From a virus: a stretch of DNA of 26,812 bases. The translations under genes were made by a program, and so were the position numbers. The DNA lies in the IMG/VR virus record IMGVR_UViG_3300030099_007307, positions 1,981 to 28,792 of that record, one strand, 5' to 3'. This document shows, piece by piece, positions 6,353 to 12,783 of this stretch (position 1 is the first letter of the stretch; every line of letters begins with the position of its first letter). The notes beneath the pieces were generated by a model, which saw only the letters and a program-made list of their open reading frames with translations, ran no database searches and had not been told where the DNA came from.

Positions 6353-7278
6353 GCTAAAAATGCTTGTACTTTTTTATCTATTTCTTTTACGTCAGAATGT
6401 TTAAGAAGTTCTTGAAATTCAGCACTAAATAACATTTCTGCTATATTTTCTATAACTTCGTCATTTTGAAATTCTAATTTTTCTTTTTTTTCTCTATATT
6501 TTTTTACTGCATCTCTTAATTTGTCATCTCCTGGTCCTACTCCGTTGTTTTTGAATGTCTTTAAAAATGCTTGTTTTACAGCTTTATCTTCAGATCTACT
6601 ACTTTTATCATAATCTACATCTACTACTGCTTGATTGAAAGCATCTTCTTCTTCTTTAGACATTACGACCGGTGAAAAAAATGAAGAACCTTCTATATTA
6701 TTCTTTTCATTGTAAACTTTTAAATAATCTTTTATACCAGCTACCCCTTTTTCAGCAGCTTTATTAAAATCTTCTATTTCTTTATTGTACTTGCCGCCTC
6801 TATCACTAACAAATATAGATAAATTATCTCCTAACATATCTCTATACTGACCTATAAGTTGATAGACATTCCTCCAGGTTTTAAATACTGCCACTGCAGG
6901 TAGTGCTCTATTTCTGCTGAAGTTTGAAGCGTAAGATATCATTGGATGAGCATATACCATTATCATGTAAACATCATATCCTTGATCTAGCAGATTTTTT
7001 ACTTTAGAAGGATTAGAGGCTGTTGTATCCCAAACAAAACTAGTTTTTTCCTTTGCTGCCGCCGCTACGTCCTTGCCCACTTGAATTGATGCTGGACCTA
7101 GTTTGTTGTAGTACGGGTGTTCCGGATCCTCCACGTATTTGTCTGGGTTGAACTGGTCTAGAGTAGATAGGTTTAGTTGGTTGAGAAGGTACGATTTGCC
7201 TACTCCACCTCCCCCAGCCATTACTACTGCTTTGGGGTTTCCAGTTTGCTCCGTTATTAGGCTTAATAATTCTATCAT
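6349..7278 (-). CDS. P-loop kinase, zeta-toxin-like
   Basis: The 309-residue protein has a Walker A loop AGGGGVGKS (21-29) and a following FNPDKYVED. A WDTTASNPSKV segment leads into a hydrophobic strand (VYMIMVYAHP), and an Arg-rich helix region (FSRNRALP) precedes a DNLSIFVSDRGG strand. This order fits the zeta-toxin/AAA_33-type kinases that phosphorylate small molecules or nucleotide sugars; the substrate is not predictable. The C-terminal ~110 residues are charged and helical. The N-terminus MIELLSLITEQ resembles T4 Alt (MELITELFDE...) and offers LITE as a prohead-type site. The first 239 nt are also the 3' end of the lipoprotein gene in another frame. A start at Met20 would remove the leader but still leave a long overlap. 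Confidence 0.8.
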   Translation of the reverse strand: MIELLSLITEQTGNPKAVVMAGGGGVGKSYLLNQLNLSTLDQFNPDKYVEDPEHPYYNKLGPASIQVGKDVAAAAKEKTSFVWDTTASNPSKVKNLLDQGYDVYMIMVYAHPMISYASNFSRNRALPAVAVFKTWRNVYQLIGQYRDMLGDNLSIFVSDRGGKYNKEIEDFNKAAEKGVAGIKDYLKVYNEKNNIEGSSFFSPVVMSKEEEDAFNQAVVDVDYDKSSRSEDKAVKQAFLKTFKNNGVGPGDDKLRDAVKKYREKKEKLEFQNDEVIENIAEMLFSAEFQELLKHSDVKEIDKKVQAFLA

Positions 7279-7873
7279 TGTTATTACTTAATATAAGTGG
7301 TTTATTATAATTAGTTGGTTTAATTGTGTTTCTTACTATTCTATTTACTTGAAGTCTGTTTTCTATATTTCTTGTGTTTCTGTATCCATTAATGTAAGAT
7401 ACATTGCTATACCTACTGCTGTTCCATATAACGTTGTAACTTTGATTATTAAAAGGTCCTTGATACCAAGAAACTTGATAGTAAGGACTATGATACCACG
7501 GTCTCCACCATCTATTTCCGTACCAAGAGTAAGAATTCCATCCCCAGTAATTCCAAACATCCCATCTATTCCAATAAAAATCCCATGAATTATAAAAACC
7601 TCGATTCCATAATCTATTAGACCAGTAAAAGTCTCTATACCAGTGGTAGTCTTGATTTAAGAGGTAACTTTGGTAATCCCAAGCAAATCTAGAATCAGTT
7701 CTTAATTTCCATTTAAATTCAGATAGTGTAAGGGTGTCAACTGATTGTTGAAAATTAGGTACACTTCTTAAAGTATCTACTTGACTTGCGGTATTTAATG
7801 TACTATACTGCCACTGTACTCCACAGCTTGAAATAAAAATTACTGCAATAATTAATGCAAATACCTTCTTCAT
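7040..7873 (-). CDS. Trp/Tyr-rich putative lipoprotein, 3' end overlapping the next gene
   Basis: The 277-residue product begins MKKVFALIIAVIFISSCG, a clear lipoprotein signal with lipobox ISSC and Cys17 as the acylated residue. Residues ~65-165 are extraordinarily rich in Trp, Tyr, Asn and Arg (stretches such as DFYWNRWDVWNYWGW). The last ~80 residues are Ser/Gly/Pro/Arg-rich and probably disordered. I recall similar Trp/Tyr-rich lipoproteins with low-complexity tails in Bacteroidota chromosomes, so this may be host-derived and expressed on the infected cell. Function unknown; superinfection exclusion or envelope modification are candidates. The C-terminal 239 nt are shared, in a different frame, with the start of the P-loop kinase gene. 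The gene follows the nuclease gene by 3 nt. Confidence 0.75.
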   Translation of the reverse strand: MKKVFALIIAVIFISSCGVQWQYSTLNTASQVDTLRSVPNFQQSVDTLTLSEFKWKLRTDSRFAWDYQSYLLNQDYHWYRDFYWSNRLWNRGFYNSWDFYWNRWDVWNYWGWNSYSWYGNRWWRPWYHSPYYQVSWYQGPFNNQSYNVIWNSSRYSNVSYINGYRNTRNIENRLQVNRIVRNTIKPTNYNKPLILSNNNDRIIKPNNGANWKPQSSSNGWGRWSRQIVPSQPTKPIYSRPVQPRQIRGGSGTPVLQQTRSSINSSGQGRSGGSKGKN

Positions 7874-7876
7874 ACA

Positions 7877-8659
7877 TTATATTTTGAGAGTTGTTGGGTA
7901 ACTATTATAAATAGGTTCAACAGTAGGGTTTTCCAAAGAATATAATTTATAAATCATTTCAAATAATTTAAAATTTTTCTTGATTTCATCAATTTCTAAT
8001 AATTTCCAACCTTTACCTTGCATAGTCTTACCGTTCTTAGCTGGACCTCTTGAATGAGCTTTTAACCATACTATACCTGTTCTATCTATTTTTATACCTC
8101 TAGATTCTTCTAAAGCTGTAGCATATGAAGCTAATTGAAGATCGTATGATTTATGAATACTGTTAGAAGTTTTAATATCTAATAACCAAGTCTCATTATT
8201 TAATTTACAAACTATATCTGCTGTACCAGCATACTTATGTTTATCAGACCATACAAATTCTTCAGAAGATATAAGCTCAGGTTTGTAAGTATTCCAAAAC
8301 TCATAAAATTTAAGAATCATTTCCCATACTATTTGAGAATATCTTGCATTACCGTATTCATCCATCCAAGATACTTCTTCTCCTAATATCAACTTTTCAC
8401 AAGCTTCATGCACTTGGGTACCCTGTTTACCTGCTCTTTTCATAATAAGATCAGCGTTATGCCCAACGTCTTTAAGCCAAGACTCAAAAAACTTATTCTT
8501 GGGCATATACTGGAGTATAGTAGTTACGGACGGGTAGTATACTCCTTCGCTTCTCTTATAAACTCTTCTATCTAAAAAATTAATCTGCTTAAGTTCAGGA
8601 TTAAAATCTAATCTTTTCTTTTTATTCTGATCAAGAATATTCATTCCTTGTTTTATCAT
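7877..8659 (-). CDS. PD-(D/E)XK (RecB/Cas4-like) exonuclease
   Basis: The 260-residue protein shows the RecB-family nuclease signature: RAGKQGTQVHE with His84, GTAD with Asp148, DIKT (161-164) with catalytic Asp and Lys, and QLASY (175-179) as the QxxxY motif. An upstream PSVTTIL is also typical of this phage nuclease group. Such enzymes process DNA ends during phage recombination, repair or replication. No Cys cluster is visible, so it lacks the Cas4 iron-sulfur site. It is coupled to the primase gene by ATGA, supporting a replication/recombination role. An alternative start at Met6 is possible, but the ATGA junction favours the first Met. Confidence 0.87.
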   Translation of the reverse strand: MIKQGMNILDQNKKKRLDFNPELKQINFLDRRVYKRSEGVYYPSVTTILQYMPKNKFFESWLKDVGHNADLIMKRAGKQGTQVHEACEKLILGEEVSWMDEYGNARYSQIVWEMILKFYEFWNTYKPELISSEEFVWSDKHKYAGTADIVCKLNNETWLLDIKTSNSIHKSYDLQLASYATALEESRGIKIDRTGIVWLKAHSRGPAKNGKTMQGKGWKLLEIDEIKKNFKLFEMIYKLYSLENPTVEPIYNSYPTTLKI

Positions 8660-9579
8660 AGGTCTAGTTTGTGCAGCATTAGACCAGACAAGTCTAATTC
8701 TTCTGCTTGTTGTATGTGTTTAGTAAATGCCTTAAAACCCATTTCAGATGGATCTTTATCTTTCATATTAACTAGAAAGACTTTCTTACCTTGATTTAAA
8801 AATTTTTCTGCTATCTCTAATGCTTCACTCTGTGCATCTAAATCTAAAGCAATATAGATATCAGTTAGTTTACTTGTAATTATTTTTTTATATAAGCTTG
8901 TTGAAATATTTTTACCTAATAAAGGTATCGCATTCCTTCTGATAGCTATTGCATCAAATACTCCTTCACAAAGTATTATAGGAGCGTTCCAATTAATAAG
9001 ATTTTCAAAAAATATTATGTCTTTTGATACTTCCGGATTTTTGTATTTAAAGTAGTTGCCATCATAAGCTCTTCCAACAAAATAGTTGAGCCTATTGGAT
9101 TCAGAATAACTTGGGAGTATAACTCTTCCTCCATAGTCTCCAGTTGTACAGTATCCAATACTATATTTAATAAAATCATTGTCGTTAAATCCTCTGTCAT
9201 ATAAATACTTTTTAACTAAATTAGCAATAACTGAAGTTTGAGAAGCTGAATATAAAGGTTGGTATTCTTTCGGCAGCTCTATTATAGATAGCTGTTTATA
9301 TTCTATTTGTGCTCCTTGTGGAAGATACTTTAATATCTCTGCAGCTTCATTTCTTGGTGTTCTTAACTGCTTAAGGAGAGAACGAATAGTTCTTCCTTTA
9401 GTTTGACATACCCAACATTCCCAAGGATTATGTCCTTGTTCATTAGTAGCCATATTTATTTCAAGCTTCTTTTTTCTATGATTGCAAAAAGGGCAATGAA
9501 ATGCATAATTGTCTCTAGCTTTTTTTGAACTTTTTCCTAAGATATTTTCAATAGAGCCTAGTAAGAAGGTATATTCCAT
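8656..9579 (-). CDS. DNA primase, zinc-finger plus Toprim (T4 gp61-like)
   Basis: The ~307-residue protein has an N-terminal zinc-binding domain (CPFC at 29-32, CWVC at 55-58) for template recognition. A Toprim catalytic domain follows: CEGVFDAIA with the conserved Glu near 204, ALDLDA with the DxD aspartates near 245-247, and KDPSEMG with a third acidic position. This is the layout of DnaG-type phage primases that make RNA primers for lagging-strand synthesis. The length is close to T4 gp61, and no helicase domain is fused, so a separate helicase partner is expected elsewhere in the genome. It is the first gene of its unit, behind a strong promoter-like element, and coupled to the PD-(D/E)XK nuclease gene. 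Confidence 0.87.
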   Translation of the reverse strand: MEYTFLLGSIENILGKSSKKARDNYAFHCPFCNHRKKKLEINMATNEQGHNPWECWVCQTKGRTIRSLLKQLRTPRNEAAEILKYLPQGAQIEYKQLSIIELPKEYQPLYSASQTSVIANLVKKYLYDRGFNDNDFIKYSIGYCTTGDYGGRVILPSYSESNRLNYFVGRAYDGNYFKYKNPEVSKDIIFFENLINWNAPIILCEGVFDAIAIRRNAIPLLGKNISTSLYKKIITSKLTDIYIALDLDAQSEALEIAEKFLNQGKKVFLVNMKDKDPSEMGFKAFTKHIQQAEELDLSGLMLHKLDL

Positions 9580-9604
9580 ACAGTATGTCCGTAACTAATA
9601 ATAT

Positions 9605-9634
9605 AATATACGAAAAAATATTTTAAATATCAAC
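9605..9634 (-). promoter_or_regulatory. Promoter-like element GTTG-N20-TATATT upstream of primase
   Basis: On the minus strand GTTG (9631-9634) is followed by 20 nt ending TTCG and then TATATTAT (core 9605-9610), 25 nt before the primase start. The boxes, the spacing and the TTCG next to the -7 core match the element at 4752-4781. GTTG lies within the last codons of the kinase-like gene. Confidence 0.55.
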
Positions 9635-10051
9635 TAATTTAAGGTGATTTTTTTGGTTAACCATCACGTTTGATGGTCTTATGTCTAACTCATCAGGCGA
9701 AATACCAAATCTTTTTGCTTCATTTTCTGTTGCTTCTATCCATTCTTCAGGTATCTCTCCTTTGAATTCTCCTAAAACTTCCATTTGAATAATTCCTAAT
9801 TTTTCATTTATTTCTTCAACATCATATATATGAGCAAAGTTATTAGTTTTCTTACCTTTAAGTATATGTGCATGTTCTAATTCTACAGAGTCAGTAGTAA
9901 CCTTATAAACTCTACCATTAAGCAAGTAAGCAGAACCGTAATCTCCAGAACCTAAATATTTACCGCCTTGATCCTTTACTCTTTCAACTTCTCTTTCAAA
10001 ATCTGGATCATAATAAAGAATTTCTCCTAATATTACGTGCGATAACCTCAT
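9623..10051 (-). CDS. Minimal protein-kinase-like protein
   Basis: The 142-residue protein carries ordered elements of the protein kinase/aminoglycoside phosphotransferase fold. GSGDYGSAY (34-42) matches the Gly-rich loop, VYKVT (48-52) the ATP-contacting Lys50, and MEVL (90-93) the hinge. DIRPSNVMV (123-131) matches the catalytic loop DxxxxN, and LVDI at the very end supplies a DFG-like Asp141. The chain stops one residue later, so the activation segment and most of the C-lobe are absent; kinases are usually ~250 residues or more. Whether it is active is open. The leader MRLSHVILGE matches the capsid-targeting-like leaders of its neighbours. It is last in the unit starting at 12746, 3 nt after the upstream stop. 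Confidence 0.72.
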   Translation of the reverse strand: MRLSHVILGEILYYDPDFEREVERVKDQGGKYLGSGDYGSAYLLNGRVYKVTTDSVELEHAHILKGKKTNNFAHIYDVEEINEKLGIIQMEVLGEFKGEIPEEWIEATENEAKRFGISPDELDIRPSNVMVNQKNHLKLVDI

Positions 10052-10054
10052 GAT

Positions 10055-10402
10055 TTATAAATTAAATGTAAATTTTATTTTAGGAAAATAATCTCTTTCT
10101 CCGATTTCTCTTTCATAATAGTTAGTAGATTGATCTTCTATTACTTCATATCCATTTGAAGCAACTATTTCTTTTGCTTTTTTAAAATCGTCTTCAGGTA
10201 AATCATCTCTATAGAAAAATGTTATAGAACCAAATCCTTTTCCTAACCTTGGATCATTCTTTGCTCTATTTTGATCATAGGCTTGCATAAAGCCATGTAC
10301 TCTATAAGTTTGACTTAGCAAACTAGATAATTCTTTTTCAAGCTTTTTAACTTCAGCTTTATACTCTCCATATTCGTTTAATAATACATTTGATAGTTTC
10401 AT
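10055..10402 (-). CDS. 115-aa phage protein with MKLSNVLLNE leader
   Basis: The protein starts with MKLSNVLLNEYGEY, almost the same leader as two genes upstream in this unit, with LLNE at 7-10 as a candidate cleavage site. A short coiled-coil-like helix follows (AEVKKLEKELSSLL). The rest is a small alpha/beta domain with FGSITFFY, a helix DDFKKAKEIVASNG, and a beta-rich end KIKFTFNL. I do not recognise the family. The strand-helix-strand ending could be a ferredoxin-like fold, which is a guess. Its start overlaps the stop of the cupin-like gene (ATGA). Confidence 0.75.
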   Translation of the reverse strand: MKLSNVLLNEYGEYKAEVKKLEKELSSLLSQTYRVHGFMQAYDQNRAKNDPRLGKGFGSITFFYRDDLPEDDFKKAKEIVASNGYEVIEDQSTNYYEREIGERDYFPKIKFTFNL

Positions 10403-10674
10403 TTTTTTTCTATTTTAAGAGTTAAATTACCTGTTCCTTTTATTAATCGGTGATATACCCCCTTTGGTATAAATAGCTCAGACTCTTGTAAAGAAACGGG
10501 GAGTTCGTTATCGAATTGGAATTGCCAGTCAGTTTTGTGAAGTGATTTAATATAACGATCTTCTCGATCTCTATGCCATACAAACTCTTCTTCGTCTGTG
10601 TGTTGATCGAAATGTCTTATATTACCGTTGTCTACGTACGGTCTACCAGTATCCTGAGAAGTTTCTTTTTCCAC
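10399..10674 (-). CDS. Small cupin-like protein (HRDREDR type)
   Basis: The ~91-residue product has FDQHTDEEEFVWHRDRED, then beta-strand-like segments and IPKGVYHRLIKGTGNL. The His/Glu-rich first part and the IPKGxxH second part fit the two conserved motifs of a single-domain cupin, a small metal-binding beta-barrel. I recall short proteins of this type in cyanophages, where the function is unknown. The only plausible start is a GTG at 10672-10674, since no in-frame ATG exists. It overlaps the end of the upstream gene by 32 nt, so the exact N-terminus is less certain than the body. The substrate or ligand cannot be predicted. Confidence 0.72.
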   Translation of the reverse strand: MEKETSQDTGRPYVDNGNIRHFDQHTDEEEFVWHRDREDRYIKSLHKTDWQFQFDNELPVSLQESELFIPKGVYHRLIKGTGNLTLKIEKK

Positions 10675-11188
10675 CTAATGATTTCCAATAACGTCCAATA
10701 TTACAAGCCCAGTAACCTGGTTTTGTTTTATCTTTTTTCTGTGCACATTTATGACGTGCTGCAAATGATGCTCTAGCTCCAGGTTCATCTATCTTTACAT
10801 TTAAACCTGTTGTACCTCCGAAAGATACTTTAACAACATTTCCTTTTTTATTTTTAGTATAAACAACAAACTTTTTAGAACCTCCTCTTTTTGGTTTATT
10901 TAAAGCAACTTTCTTACCTCTATATTCAGCTTCTTTTAACATAGGTAAATCTAAAGGTACTTTTGTTCCTTCGTATGTTCCATACAATCCAATATCAGTC
11001 GACTCTATTAATTGAGTATCTTCTTCGTTTAGTTCAATATAACCGTCTCTCCACAATTCTCTTGCTTCAGCAAATAGTTGTATAAAGCTTTCGCTAGAAT
11101 AACGGTAGACATTCTCATGTAAGGTAAGACCATTATCTAAATGGTACTGTAATGATGGTAATCCTATTATATTTTTTATCTGTAACAT
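10643..11188 (-). CDS. Conserved two-domain phage protein with basic C-terminal domain
   Basis: The 181-residue protein has two clear parts. Residues ~10-82 include LQYHLDNGLTLHENVYRYSS, a helix LFAEARELW, and IGLYGTYEGTKVPLDLPM, a domain I recall as widespread in cyanophages and other T4-like marine phages. Residues ~90-181 are basic: KRGGSKKFVVYTKNKKGNV, KVSFG, then ARHKCAQKKDKTKPGYWAC. This is another recurrent phage module with conserved Cys and Trp. LKE at 84-86 lies at the junction of the two parts, a possible prohead protease site. The function of either domain is unknown to me; charge suggests DNA contact. It begins 1 nt after the upstream stop. Confidence 0.78.
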   Translation of the reverse strand: MLQIKNIIGLPSLQYHLDNGLTLHENVYRYSSESFIQLFAEARELWRDGYIELNEEDTQLIESTDIGLYGTYEGTKVPLDLPMLKEAEYRGKKVALNKPKRGGSKKFVVYTKNKKGNVVKVSFGGTTGLNVKIDEPGARASFAARHKCAQKKDKTKPGYWACNIGRYWKSLGGKRNFSGYW

Positions 11189-11189
11189 A

Positions 11190-11843
11190 TTATCTAGCGT
11201 TCAAATAATTACTAATTCTTTTGATAGCATAATCATCTCCATAATTACCTGCCATCCAGTTGTTATGAATATAGTAAATTACATCTTCAAATCTATCTTT
11301 ATTTAATCTAGGACCTGCCTTTATTAAATCTTCCATTTTTTGATCATAGCCATCATCTAACTCATCAAATGCCTCAGTTACATTTTCGTCCATTTCAGGG
11401 TGAAATAATAATTTTATTTTTTTAGCATCTTTAGAAACTGATTTACCATCTATCTCTACTTCGATAGGATAAGGTTCAAATTTTCCTGCCCAATATGCTA
11501 CGTCGTAACTTTTATCTTTATTATTAGTAACAAGTAAACCTCTATTGTAAGTATCTTCTTCTGCTTGAAGTACCATTTCTTTTCCTATAGGTAAAATAAC
11601 ATCACCCATAAGCTTGATATTATTTTTTTCATAATTGTCGCCGTGACTTTCTTCTTTGACAGAGCGATCTACTTTACTCATATTCCATTTGTGTATAAAA
11701 TCTACAGCTTCATCTCTATTAAGTCCAAACTCTTTCATAAAGTCTGCAACGTCAATAGTACGTTTGTTATGATTTAAATCATCTAAGAAATTGATCATTC
11801 TTTTTTCAACCCCTTCTTTTAATATAATATCAGTTAGTTTCAT
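11190..11843 (-). CDS. 217-aa phage protein with MKLTDIILKE leader
   Basis: The start is placed at the ATG at 11841-11843, one base after the upstream TAA (TAACATG). That Met begins MKLTDIILKEGVEK, nearly identical to the leader of the preceding gene. A longer frame to 11912 would overlap the upstream gene by 68 nt and bury the leader. After ILKE (7-10) come a helical segment (ADFMKEFGLNRDEAVDFIHKW) that could be a small helix-turn-helix, a beta-rich central part (GKFEPYPIEVEIDG), and an acidic helical end. No catalytic motif is visible. Function unknown. Confidence 0.78.
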   Translation of the reverse strand: MKLTDIILKEGVEKRMINFLDDLNHNKRTIDVADFMKEFGLNRDEAVDFIHKWNMSKVDRSVKEESHGDNYEKNNIKLMGDVILPIGKEMVLQAEEDTYNRGLLVTNNKDKSYDVAYWAGKFEPYPIEVEIDGKSVSKDAKKIKLLFHPEMDENVTEAFDELDDGYDQKMEDLIKAGPRLNKDRFEDVIYYIHNNWMAGNYGDDYAIKRISNYLNAR

Positions 11844-11844
11844 G

Positions 11845-12270
11845 TTATGCGATTGCTTTAGCGTATCTTTCTTGCCATTCTTGAGATATCGAGTCTTTTT
11901 CAATAGGACCACCCTTTGCCCATGTTCTACAGCTTCTGGCTGAGTGACATTTAAAATGATGCATCCAGCAGTAACCTAATCTACCGTCTTTGTCTGAAGT
12001 AACTCCTGGCATACACTCGTCCATTCTTGGTGAAATATCAAAAGCTACACAATTGCTGCATTTAGATAAAAGAGCTGCTTTAACTTCTGTGTTCCAATAA
12101 TCAGCTATGTCTTTCCAAAAACTTCCAGGCTCATCAACGTTCAAAGGTCCATATTGTATATGTTCTGCTTTTATAGCTGCATCTCTGTTTTTAGTGTTAA
12201 GCATTAAATCTTGAGTAGCTGCAGGGCAAGATTTATTGTTTTCCTTTAATATAATATCTCTTAATTTCAT
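11845..12270 (-). CDS. Cys-rich putative metal/Fe-S-binding phage protein with MKLRDIILKE leader
   Basis: The 141-residue protein begins MKLRDIILKENNKSCPAA, with ILKE at 7-10. The remainder contains CSNCVAFD, a further Cys in DECMPG, GYCWMHHFKC, and SCRTWAKGGPI. This CxxC ... C ... YC ... C ... C..W spacing is that of a small cysteine-rich domain I recall in cyanophages and pelagiphages, sometimes described as high-potential iron-sulfur protein-like. Metal or Fe-S binding is likely; a redox role is not established. If the leader acts as a capsid-targeting peptide, the mature protein would start at Asn11. The start overlaps the stop of the GIY-YIG gene (ATGA). Confidence 0.78.
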   Translation of the reverse strand: MKLRDIILKENNKSCPAATQDLMLNTKNRDAAIKAEHIQYGPLNVDEPGSFWKDIADYWNTEVKAALLSKCSNCVAFDISPRMDECMPGVTSDKDGRLGYCWMHHFKCHSARSCRTWAKGGPIEKDSISQEWQERYAKAIA

Positions 12271-12746
12271 TTAGTAAAGTCTTTTCTATAAAATTTACCT
12301 AAAACATTATCGTTAATATAAACGTCTTCATGTTCTAGTACTTCATTTATAAATAGGTATTTACATTCAAAATATGTTAAAAGCTTTTTGTTAGGAACAA
12401 AACAAAGAATCTTTCTTTCAAAATCAAGAGGTGTACCTTCTTTAACAAATTTTAGAATATCTTTATGAGAACCATAATACTCTTTCCAATCAGATTCAGT
12501 GATAACTTTTTGTTTCAAAGGTACTCTTCCTCCTATTCCTTTAGCTTTTCTCTCTTCTTTTAAAGCTTCTAAAGCTCTTTTACCTAACCTTTTATTACGT
12601 TCAAAGAATAAAACTTTTTTACCGATATACTTTTTACCTGTAGGTTGATGTTTAGTTTCATAGATAAAACCGTACGTACCATTAGGCATATCGGATATAT
12701 CTGTTATATATTTACCGTTATATTTCCAGCCGGGAATAGTTACCAT
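12267..12746 (-). CDS. GIY-YIG-type endonuclease
   Basis: The 159-residue protein has YGF at 25-27 as the GIY equivalent and YIG at 40-42 in TGKKYIGKK. A Lys/Arg-rich central region and SDWKEYYGSHKDI (85-96) follow, with a conserved-looking Glu127 in YFECKYL as the likely metal ligand. This matches free-standing GIY-YIG proteins of T4-like marine phages related to T4 Seg enzymes. It could be a homing nuclease or a resident DNA-processing enzyme. It leads a multi-gene unit and has no adjacent intron, which is unusual for a recent homing insertion. The promoter-like -7 core ends only 7 nt before the ATG, so the message may be nearly leaderless. Confidence 0.82.
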   Translation of the reverse strand: MVTIPGWKYNGKYITDISDMPNGTYGFIYETKHQPTGKKYIGKKVLFFERNKRLGKRALEALKEERKAKGIGGRVPLKQKVITESDWKEYYGSHKDILKFVKEGTPLDFERKILCFVPNKKLLTYFECKYLFINEVLEHEDVYINDNVLGKFYRKDFTK

Positions 12747-12753
12747 AACTTAT

Positions 12754-12783
12754 AATATATGAATTAATATTTTAACTTACAAC
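12754..12783 (-). promoter_or_regulatory. Promoter-like element GTTG-N20-TATATT upstream of GIY-YIG gene
   Basis: On the minus strand GTTG (12780-12783) is followed by exactly 20 nt ending TTCA and then TATATTAT (core 12754-12759). GTTG overlaps the stop codon of the tail fibre gene as TAGTTG. The core lies 7 nt before the ATG at 12746, implying a very short or absent 5' leader. Confidence 0.55.

Noticed and set aside
7363-7560. Second minus-strand 65-codon frame within the lipoprotein gene
   Set aside because: It is fully contained in the Trp/Tyr-rich coding region, with no motif or suitable start context. The Ile/Leu-rich translation looks like a frame shadow.
7874-7910. Promoter for the Trp/Tyr-rich lipoprotein gene
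   Set aside because: A TATAAT-like sequence is present just upstream of the ATG, but no GTTG/TTTG lies at the 19-20 nt spacing and the gap is only 3 nt. Co-transcription with the nuclease gene is simpler.
11844-11912. Longer N-terminus (23 extra residues) for the 217-aa protein
   Set aside because: It would overlap the upstream gene by 68 nt. The internal Met begins a leader nearly identical to the neighbour's and sits one base after the upstream stop.
12267-12746. GIY-YIG gene as evidence of a group I intron or recent homing insertion
   Set aside because: The neighbouring genes are intact and not split, the gene leads a promoter-driven unit, and no intron-like structure was recognised nearby.
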